A stretch of DNA of 64,000 bases from an uncultured Mycoplasmatota bacterium (GTDB lineage Bacteria; Bacillota_I; Bacilli_A; RF39; UBA660), in assembly GCA_947571135.1 (NCBI GenBank), contig CANOWY010000004.1:1-64000 (forward strand), given 5' to 3'. The translations under genes were made by a program, and so were the position numbers. Below, piece by piece: positions 57,871 to 64,000 of this stretch. Each line of letters starts with the position of its first letter. Within the stretch, counting starts at the first letter, position 1. The notes under the pieces were generated by a model. The model made no database searches. It was not told the DNA's origin and worked only from the letters and a program-made list of their open reading frames with translations.

Positions 57871-57937
57871 AAACAACAGAAGAACAAGAGAAATCAATGA
57901 ACTAAACAATATTCTATTATTACAAGGAGACAAATTC

Positions 57938-59815
57938 ATGAAATACCAAATTAAAAATGCTTCAATTTCTTTAGGAGGCAACACTATTTTAGATGATATT
58001 AATTTTGAAATAACGGAAGAAAGCCATATTGGAATTGTAGGAAAAAATGGAAGTGGAAAAACAACTCTTTTAAATGCACTTATTTTTAACGATTTATTAG
58101 AAGAAGGAGTAGAAGATACGCCATTACAAATTAATAAAATTGGTACTTTTACTATTGGATATTTAGAACAAGTAACTTTTTCAAATGAAGAAACGACGCT
58201 TTTAGATGAAATTAGAAATTCCTTTCACGAAATTATGGATACAGAACAAAAACTAGAAAAAGTCTTAAAAGAAATGGAGACAAATATAACGGATAAACTC
58301 ATTTCAGAATACACGGTACTCTTAGACCGTTTTAATACCCTTGGTGGTTATACCTACCAAAAAGAATATGAAATTATGCTAAAAAAATTTGGATTTAGTG
58401 AAGAAGATAAAAAGAAAAGAATGAAAGAGTTTTCAGGAGGAGAAAGAACCAAACTTGCTTTTTTAAAACTTCTTTTGTCCAATCCAGATATATTGTTTTT
58501 AGATGAGCCTACTAACCATTTGGATATTGAAGCCATCGTTTGGTTAGAAAACTACCTTAAAAATTATAAAAAAGCCTTTGTTGTTGTTTCTCATGATCGA
58601 ATGTTTTTAGATAATATTGTAAACACAATTTACGATATTTCTTATAAAAAAGTAACGAAATATACTGGAAATTATACCTTTTACGAGAAACAAAAACAAG
58701 AAAATTACGATAGAGATTTAAAAAATTACGATCGTCAGCAAAAAGAAATTGCAAGACTTCGCAGTTTATACGAAAAATTTAGATATAAACCTTCAAAAGC
58801 CTCTATGGCTTTATCTAAATTACATATGATTGAAAGAATGGATCTTTATGAAAAACCGAAGCGTTTAAATACCAAAACATTCAAAATGAATTTAAATAAA
58901 ATGGAACCAAGCGGAAAAACGGTTCTTACTTGCAAAGATTTAAAAATTGGATACAAAACTATACTTGCCAATTTCAATTTTGAAATTTTGCAAGGAGAAA
59001 AAGTCGGGATTATTGGGGCAAATGGAACAGGGAAATCCACACTCTTAAAAACGATTCAAGGTTTATTAAAACCAAAAGAAGGCTCTATTTCTTTTGGATA
59101 TCATGTGAAAAGTGCCTACTTCGATCAAAATTTAAAAATGCTAAATGATAATCATACTATCTTAGAAGAATTTAAATGTGCTTATCCAAATGCATTAGAA
59201 AGTGAAGCAAAAAGCGCATTAGGTGCATTTTTATTTAGCGGAGAAGAAACAAGCAAAAAAGTAAATGTTTTATCGGGAGGAGAGAAAGTACGCTTACAAC
59301 TTTGTAAAATTTTATACGATAAACCGAATTTCCTTATTTTAGACGAACCAACCAATCATATGGATTTATTAGGAAAAGAACAATTAGAGACGATTTTATC
59401 TTCCTACAAAGGAACTATCCTTTTTGTTTCTCATGATAGATATTTTGTAAAAAAAATTGCTACTCATTTAATTGTTTTTGAACAGGGGACTGCAACCTAT
59501 TATCCATATGACTATGAAACATATAAAGACAAAATGAAAGAACGAAAAGAAGAGAAGAGTGAATCTAATAATTTTCCAAAGAACAAAGAGAAAAAATCTT
59601 CAACCAATTTCCAAACTTCAAAAAAAGAAATCATTAAGATAGAAAAAGAAATAACTAAATTAGAATCTGAAAAGAAAAAGATAAATGTAGAATTGGTAAA
59701 AGAAGAAAACTATAATGATTACCAAAAGATGAATGATTTAAAAAATAAATTAGATAAAATAGAAAAGAATTTACGGCAATTAGAAAAAGATTGGGAATAT
59801 CTTGTAGAAAAATAA
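57938..59815 (+). CDS. ABC-F family ATPase
   Basis: 625 residues with two ABC domains and no membrane segment. Walker A GKNGSGKTT and GANGTGKST; signatures FSGGERTKLAF and LSGGEKVRLQL; Walker B ILFLDEPTNHLD and FLILDEPTNHMD. A linker of about 60 residues (DRQQKEIARLRSLYEKFRYKPSKASM) is present and the C-terminus is a charged coiled coil. ABC-F proteins bind the ribosomal E site and aid translation or give resistance; this one resembles the YdiF/Uup housekeeping type, but its specific role is unclear. Confidence 0.93.
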   Translation: MKYQIKNASISLGGNTILDDINFEITEESHIGIVGKNGSGKTTLLNALIFNDLLEEGVEDTPLQINKIGTFTIGYLEQVTFSNEETTLLDEIRNSFHEIMDTEQKLEKVLKEMETNITDKLISEYTVLLDRFNTLGGYTYQKEYEIMLKKFGFSEEDKKKRMKEFSGGERTKLAFLKLLLSNPDILFLDEPTNHLDIEAIVWLENYLKNYKKAFVVVSHDRMFLDNIVNTIYDISYKKVTKYTGNYTFYEKQKQENYDRDLKNYDRQQKEIARLRSLYEKFRYKPSKASMALSKLHMIERMDLYEKPKRLNTKTFKMNLNKMEPSGKTVLTCKDLKIGYKTILANFNFEILQGEKVGIIGANGTGKSTLLKTIQGLLKPKEGSISFGYHVKSAYFDQNLKMLNDNHTILEEFKCAYPNALESEAKSALGAFLFSGEETSKKVNVLSGGEKVRLQLCKILYDKPNFLILDEPTNHMDLLGKEQLETILSSYKGTILFVSHDRYFVKKIATHLIVFEQGTATYYPYDYETYKDKMKERKEEKSESNNFPKNKEKKSSTNFQTSKKEIIKIEKEITKLESEKKKINVELVKEENYNDYQKMNDLKNKLDKIEKNLRQLEKDWEYLVEK

Positions 59816-59846
59816 AAAAAGAAAAAGGAAATGTAAAAAAGGTTCA

Positions 59847-59930
59847 ATGTCAAGTAGTGTTATACAAGTATATAATGATTATTTTGGAGAAGAAGTATAT
59901 GTCGGGGGGGGATTAAATGGTAAAAAATAA
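59847..59930 (+). pseudogene. Remnant of an Rhs toxin C-terminus (orphan cassette 0)
   Basis: Frame MSSSVIQVYNDYFGEEVYVGGG.., 27 codons. From IQVYNDYFGEEVYV it matches the end of the toxin remnant at 61939-62148, and here it is preceded by unrelated sequence. It has an eight-G tract (59904-59911). It overlaps the start of the immunity gene at 59917. Confidence 0.6.
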
Positions 59931-60675
59931 ACAAGACAAAACAAAGTTATCTAACTGGGAAGAAGGAGATGTATTTGCGTTAAGAATAAATAGCGAAGAA
60001 CATAAAGAATATAATGGAAAATATATTATTTTGATTCACACAATTATTAATAAAGATAATTGGAAAATGACAAGAACTACTAATTCTTTCAGAGCAAAAA
60101 TAACTAAAGATTCCATACTTCCTAAAACGAAGGAAGAGTTAGAGAAATTAGAATATATTAAGATTTATTCTGAAGGCTATTTGCTTGAGAAAACTCGTTT
60201 TCCAAAAGAAACTAAAAATTTATATCCAGATAAATATCATCTTATATATAAATACTTATTTGTTATAAAATCATTTAAATATAAAGTACCTGAAGATTTA
60301 ATCTATATAGGGAATTTCAATTTAGAAAAACCCATAAACGAATATATTCCTGTTTCTCAACATCATGGTGTTCTATATTCTTTTTGGAATGAGAAATATT
60401 CAAAAATTGTTGAAAAATTACTAAATTCTTATGAATGGTTAAATTTAAAAAAGTCAACAATTTTCACAAAAGAGGGTCAAAAAGAGTTTTTAGATAATCA
60501 AAAAGAAAATATAAAATTTTGGCAAGAAATAGATGATTTTATTGTCCAATTAAAAAAAGTTAATAAATCTATTAACGAAACAAATAGTAAAACAAAAGAA
60601 ATACAAAAAAATGGCTTTGAAACCTACGTAGGTGGTTCTGAAATATTAGATATATTAAACAAGAAGCAAAAATAA
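59917..60675 (+). CDS. Imm26-like immunity protein, copy 1
   Basis: 252 residues. The N-terminal WEEGDVFALRINSEE..YNGKYIILIHT layout resembles Imm26-family immunity proteins of polymorphic toxins. Residues 1-175 are nearly identical to the copy at 62142-62894, but the last 75 differ except for a shared ILDILNKKQK end. The protein is soluble. It overlaps a toxin remnant at its start, the usual toxin-then-immunity order. Its stop lies inside a terminator that is repeated three times in the array. A standalone immunity gene would protect against sibling toxin delivery. Confidence 0.7.
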   Translation: MVKNKQDKTKLSNWEEGDVFALRINSEEHKEYNGKYIILIHTIINKDNWKMTRTTNSFRAKITKDSILPKTKEELEKLEYIKIYSEGYLLEKTRFPKETKNLYPDKYHLIYKYLFVIKSFKYKVPEDLIYIGNFNLEKPINEYIPVSQHHGVLYSFWNEKYSKIVEKLLNSYEWLNLKKSTIFTKEGQKEFLDNQKENIKFWQEIDDFIVQLKKVNKSINETNSKTKEIQKNGFETYVGGSEILDILNKKQK

Positions 60676-60728
60676 AATGCTTCTTTTTATGTTTTATGAT
60701 ATACTAAAAGTGTACTTGATAAGATAAA
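60663..60728 (+). repeat. Cassette junction repeat A (terminator plus rhs tip start)
   Basis: 66 bases present three times (A here; B 61869-61933; C 62882-62947). It contains a GAAGCA..TGCTTC hairpin with T run, followed by TGATATACT and the codons VLDKIN of the Rhs tip. Confidence 0.8.
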
Positions 60729-61444
60729 TAAGGATACAAATGGCGTATATATAACAGATAGCAAACACATACCCATAATAAATCCATATCGATATAGAAA
60801 CAGGATTATATTATTTAAATAGTAGATACTACAATCCACTATGGGGTAGATTTATTAATGCAGATAATTATTTATGCTTTGCTAAAAATAACATTGCGCT
60901 AAATTTATATGCTTATTGTGAAAATAATCCTATTATCTATGAAGATAACGAAGGGGATTCTTTAGCACTTGCTGGAGCAAGTATGGCGGGAGTTGCCACA
61001 GTAGGAGCAATTTTCCTTGGTGGTTTATATTATGGTGCTAAACAACTAGTTAATTATTTATATCAAACTGCCGAAAATATAAAATCTAAAACACAAACTA
61101 AATCTAAAACTAGTACTAAAACTAAAAATGAAGATAGATCTAATACTAAAATTTATCGATGGGGAGGTACTAATCCTTCTAATTTAACCCCTAAAAAGAA
61201 GGATGTAGATAATCCAAATTATGGCTTATCATTTTCATACACGCCACAAGTAAATGCAGCAGAAACAACAATAGAAGCAATTAATAATACAGGAATTTTA
61301 TATGCTATACAAGACAAACCAAATCATATCTCTGTATATCCAATTGGTGGAACTATGGAAGATTGGGCCAAACAAGGGCCAGGATCTATCTGGACAGGGG
61401 CATTAAAAAGTATAGTGGTAAAATGGGATGGAATAGTAAAATGA
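60700..61444 (+). pseudogene. Displaced Rhs tip with toxin C-terminus A (frameshifted, no start)
   Basis: Codons from 60700 encode VLDKINKDTNG..PYRYR, then a 20-base deletion relative to copy C (at 60782-60800) shifts the frame. After it, ETGLYYLNSRYYNP.WGRFINAD follows: the Rhs core signature. The variable C-terminus starts after NLYAYCENNPI and ends in a toxin-like domain (IYRWGGTNPSNLTP, GLSFS, GGTMEDWAKQGPGSIWTGALKS, ending at 61444). The ORF from ATG 60983 is the toxin part alone. No start codon or signal sequence, so it is a silent donor module. Confidence 0.7.
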
Positions 61445-61881
61445 AAAAAAATACCAAAAAATTATTATTACAACTTGATTCAAGTAATTCTTATAAAACT
61501 CAAGAAAAGGCTATGGAACAATTAAAATCAGAACGCGATTTAAATATTTTTATATTACCAGGAGAGCCTTTTAGTAAAGGAACATGGGAAAATTGTGCAA
61601 AAATTCTATACATGAAAACAGATAATGAATTATTACCTTATGTAGAAAAATTAATGGATTGGTTAGAAGATATGAATTGGCCTGGTGCTTGGATAATTTT
61701 GGAAAGATTAAGTTTAATGCCAAAAGAATTCATAAAAAAAGCCTATTTTGAAAAGCGAAAAATTGCATATAAAGAAATAGAAAAAGTGGGTGAAGATTAT
61801 TTGAACAGTTGGTATAGTAATCTTGAAATGATTTTTTTTCCAGAAAAAATAAAGTTATATTCTCCAAAGAAGCAGAAATAA
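61441..61881 (+). CDS. DUF5071-like immunity protein
   Basis: 146 residues from ATG 61441, which overlaps the toxin stop by four bases (ATGA). The segment LLPYVEKLMDWLEDMNWPGAWIILERL closely fits the DUF5071 pattern of D-NWP followed by hydrophobic residues. DUF5071 occurs as immunity proteins next to Rhs/polymorphic toxins. A longer frame from 61363 is not needed. The coupling suggests it neutralises the toxin A module. The stop overlaps junction repeat B. Confidence 0.72.
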   Translation: MKKNTKKLLLQLDSSNSYKTQEKAMEQLKSERDLNIFILPGEPFSKGTWENCAKILYMKTDNELLPYVEKLMDWLEDMNWPGAWIILERLSLMPKEFIKKAYFEKRKIAYKEIEKVGEDYLNSWYSNLEMIFFPEKIKLYSPKKQK

Positions 61882-61933
61882 ATGCTTCTTTTTATGTTTT
61901 ATGATATACTAAAAGTGTACTTGATAAGATAAA
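61869..61933 (+). repeat. Cassette junction repeat B
   Basis: Second copy of the 66-base repeat (one base shorter), with a terminator hairpin GAAGCA../..TGCTTC and the Rhs tip codons, then VLDKINKDGN. Confidence 0.8.
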
Positions 61934-61938
61934 CAAAG

Positions 61939-62148
61939 ATGGAAATAAAATATTCAGATTTACCTTATGGTGCGGCTAGAATAAAAAAACAACAATTAAT
62001 AGTTGAATATAAAACACTTAATCGTGGAAACTACAGAAACAATCAAATAAATGGGTTAAGTCGAGGAAATAGTAATCTGTCTATTTATATACAAGTATAT
62101 AATGATTATTTTGGAGAAGAAGTATATGTTGGGGGTATTAAATGGTAA
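61939..62148 (+). pseudogene. Truncated Rhs toxin C-terminus (cassette 2)
   Basis: ATG frame of 69 codons: YSDLPYGAARIKKQQLIVEYKTL then RGNSNLSIYIQVYNDYFGEEVYVGGIKW. After the junction repeat the Rhs core is missing and the tip frame stops early, so most of the toxin is gone while the end is kept. It is followed directly by the second Imm26-like gene, overlapping it by 7 bases. Confidence 0.62.
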
Positions 62149-62894
62149 AAGATAAAAATGATAAAACAAAATTAAGTAATTGGGAAGAAGGAGATGTATT
62201 TGCATTAAAAATAAATAGTGAAGAACATAAAGAATATAATGGAAAATATATTATTTTAATTCACACAATTATTAATAAAGATAATTGGAAAATGACAAGA
62301 ACTACAAATTCCTTCAGAGCAAAAATTACTAAAGATTCCATACTTCCTAAAACGAAGGAAGAGTTAGAGAAATTAGAATATATTAAGATTTATTCTGAAG
62401 GCTATTTGCTTGAGAAAACTCGTTTTCCAAAAGAAACTAAAAATTTATATCCAGATAAATATCATCTTATATATAAATACTTATTTGTTATAAAATCATT
62501 AAAATATAAAGTACCTGAAGATTTAATCTATATAGGTAATTTCAATTTAGAACCTCCTCAAAATGAATATATTCCCTATTCTCAACATCATGGTGTTCTA
62601 TTTTCTTTTTGGAATGAGAAATATTCAAAAATTGTTGAAAAATTGCTAAATTCTTATGAATGGTTTAATTTAAAAAAAGCAAAAACATTTACAGAACAAG
62701 GCCAAAAAGAATTTTTGGAGTATGAGCAAAAAGAAATAGAATTTTTTATAAAAGATAAAAAAGAAACAGCCAAACTATTAGAAATGTATGAAAAAGGGTT
62801 AATCCCTGTAGAAGAGGATTTTTTTATAAAAGATACTTTAACCTACGTAGGTAGTCCTGAAATATTAGATATATTAAACAAGAAGCAAAAATAA
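62142..62894 (+). CDS. Imm26-like immunity protein, copy 2
   Basis: 250 residues, sharing with copy 1 all but about a dozen of the first 175 positions (N4D, Q6N, R to K and a few others). The C-terminal part differs (AKTFTEQGQKEFLEYEQKEIEF, then ETAKLLEMYEKGLIPVEE) yet ends in ILDILNKKQK again. This mosaic suggests recombination between cassettes. It follows the truncated toxin end in the toxin-immunity order. The stop lies in junction repeat C. Confidence 0.7.
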   Translation: MVKDKNDKTKLSNWEEGDVFALKINSEEHKEYNGKYIILIHTIINKDNWKMTRTTNSFRAKITKDSILPKTKEELEKLEYIKIYSEGYLLEKTRFPKETKNLYPDKYHLIYKYLFVIKSLKYKVPEDLIYIGNFNLEPPQNEYIPYSQHHGVLFSFWNEKYSKIVEKLLNSYEWFNLKKAKTFTEQGQKEFLEYEQKEIEFFIKDKKETAKLLEMYEKGLIPVEEDFFIKDTLTYVGSPEILDILNKKQK

Positions 62895-62947
62895 AATGCT
62901 TCTTTTTATGTTATATGATATACTAAAAGTGTACTTGATAAGATAAA
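62882..62947 (+). repeat. Cassette junction repeat C
   Basis: Third copy of the 66-base repeat, followed by an intact Rhs core tip without the deletion seen after repeat A. Confidence 0.8.
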
Positions 62948-63701
62948 CAAAAATACAAATGGCGGATATATAACAGATAGTAACCATATAGCCATAATAA
63001 ATCCATATCGATATAGAAGTTACTATTATGACATAGAAACAGGATTATATTATTTAAATAGTAGATACTACAATCCAACATGGGGTAGATTTATTAATGC
63101 AGATGGAATTATAGGTACTAGCGAAACTATATTAGGCTATAACTTATATACTTATTGCGAGAATAATCCAATTGCGAATGTCGATGAAACAGGTTTTTTT
63201 ATTAACATTTTAAAAAATCCTATTAAAAGATTTCAAAATACGTGTGCAGGATTAGCAAGTGCTGTGGGAGCATTAGTAAATAGACCTTTAGCAGGAGATA
63301 TGTTTGCTAAATCCTTTCAACCTGAAAAACAACTATCCCAAAAAACAACAAACAAATTAAGTGAGGCCATTAGAAATTCAAAGCAAGTAAAAAGTGTAGT
63401 AAATGAGTGCATAAATGAATTTAAAACAAATAGGGATACTTATTGTAGTAAGGATATTGAATTTACAGGACATAGTGATTTACATCTTTCCGTTGGAAAA
63501 GCAAAAGTAGAAGTTCAGGTTGTTCAGATTGAAGATAAATACTGGGCAGATGTTACTGTTACAGATACATATGATTTTGATGAATTTAGAAAAGACATAT
63601 CATTTGGAAGTATTATGAATAACATAGGCTTTTATATTCAAAATCAAAATATATTAGTTCCATATGAATGGGATGTTAATTATGCAGTGCTAGTAGAATA
63701 A
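62919..63701 (+). pseudogene. Displaced Rhs tip with toxin C-terminus B (no start codon)
   Basis: One unbroken frame from 62919 to 63701. It begins in the junction repeat (VLDKINKNTNGGYITDSNHI), then PYRYRSYYYDIETGLYYLNSRYYNPTWGRFINADG, the Rhs repeat-associated core, and after YCENNPIANVDETG an unrelated C-terminal domain (residues about 100-260) with GHSDLHLSVGKAKVEVQ, TVTDTYDFDEFR and a final PYEWDVNYAV. The only start-like codon after the core is GTG 63264. There is no leader or delivery region, so it is an orphan module. Confidence 0.72.
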
Positions 63702-63737
63702 TATTTTTATTTTAAAAATGTTTTGGTTGAGGAGGAA

Positions 63738-64000
63738 ATGATGAAAAAAAGAAAAAAGATGATTAAATTTAGTATTATTGTTTGTACACTATTATTTTGT
63801 ACATGGTATTATATAGAGTATAGTGATATAAATCTAATAAATATAAATCGCAACTTAGATTTGCCTAAACCGAAATCTATAACAAAAATTATAGAAGAAC
63901 CAGGAAGAGATGGTAATATTTTTTTCATACTGCATTATGAAACAGAAGATACCAATAAAATAAAACAGCAAATTACTAATCAGTCATTAAAAGAATTAAC
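63738..64000 (+). CDS. Membrane-anchored immunity candidate (3' end outside window)
   Basis: Starts at ATG 63738 or 63741 behind a strong GAGGAGG (63729-63735), 36 bases after the toxin B stop. A single membrane segment (KFSIIVCTLLFCTWYYI) follows a basic start, then an extracytoplasmic polar region. Its position right behind an Rhs toxin end suggests immunity, and membrane anchoring would fit a toxin acting at or outside the membrane. The end is cut by the window. Confidence 0.55.
   Translation, partial: MMKKRKKMIKFSIIVCTLLFCTWYYIEYSDINLININRNLDLPKPKSITKIIEEPGRDGNIFFILHYETEDTNKIKQQITNQSLKEL

Noticed and set aside
60663-62947. CRISPR array
   Set aside because: Three 66-base repeats are spaced by whole genes and contain a terminator and Rhs codons, so they are cassette junctions.

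Overview
The window is about 70% A+T, densely coded and almost entirely plus-strand. It comes from a low-GC Bacillota, most like an uncultured gut member of the Bacilli (RF39/Erysipelotrichia-like). The evidence is Bacillus-like gene order, sporulation genes (spoIVB, spoIVFA, spoIVFB, spoVB), a cell-wall MurE with the m-DAP motif, an archaeal-type ProRS and standard-code use of TGA as a stop. No rRNA, tRNA or CRISPR array was recognised.

Layout. 1-4.2 kb: end of a surface or pilin-like protein, a small XRE regulator, recD2 and a small membrane protein. 4.2-20.6 kb: mutS followed by three unknown paralogues, nusB-xseA-xseB-proS, spoIVB, an LRR protein, a DUF4143 ATPase and unknown genes. 20.6-25.3 kb: the Bacillus-type cluster SPOR protein-radC-mreC-mreD-spoIVFA-spoIVFB-rplU-prp-rpmA, with mreB and minCD missing. 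25.3-33.3 kb: a lipoprotein, trmB, a lineage-specific cluster of zincin-like proteins (one with a lost catalytic Glu, one broken by a TAG codon), obgE and DUF192. 33.4-39.3 kb: a VanY-type peptidase and a compact Tad/Flp pilus operon. 39.3-48.1 kb: rpoD with a long C-terminal extension, ruvAB, a kinase between two paralogues (one broken by TGA), and queA and tgt separated by a paralogous pair. 48.1-57.9 kb: the yrzE-yrbG-spoVB-comN-relA-dtd order of Bacillus, interrupted by an IS-like unit carrying an XRE-VanZ gene, then murE. 57.9-59.8 kb: an ABC-F ATPase. 59.8-64 kb: an array of displaced Rhs toxin tips with intact immunity genes, running off the window end.

How the genes work together. SpoIVB, SpoIVFA and SpoIVFB form the known signalling cascade that activates pro-sigma-K late in sporulation, and SpoVB is needed for spore cortex. 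Prp trims the N-terminal extension of ribosomal protein L27, and both genes sit together here. XseA and XseB form exonuclease VII. RuvA and RuvB form the branch-migration motor. QueA and Tgt make queuosine in tRNA. The Tad operon supplies one pilin, two TadE-like minor pilins, a TadZ-like ATPase, the TadA motor and the TadB/TadC platform; no prepilin peptidase lies nearby.

Most notable are the Rhs orphan toxin/immunity array (59.8-64 kb), the IS-bounded XRE-VanZ unit (49.25-50.50 kb), a Rel protein whose hydrolase motif is degraded, a sigma factor with an extension that seems to continue in another frame, and several single-stop or frameshifted copies of lineage-specific paralogues.
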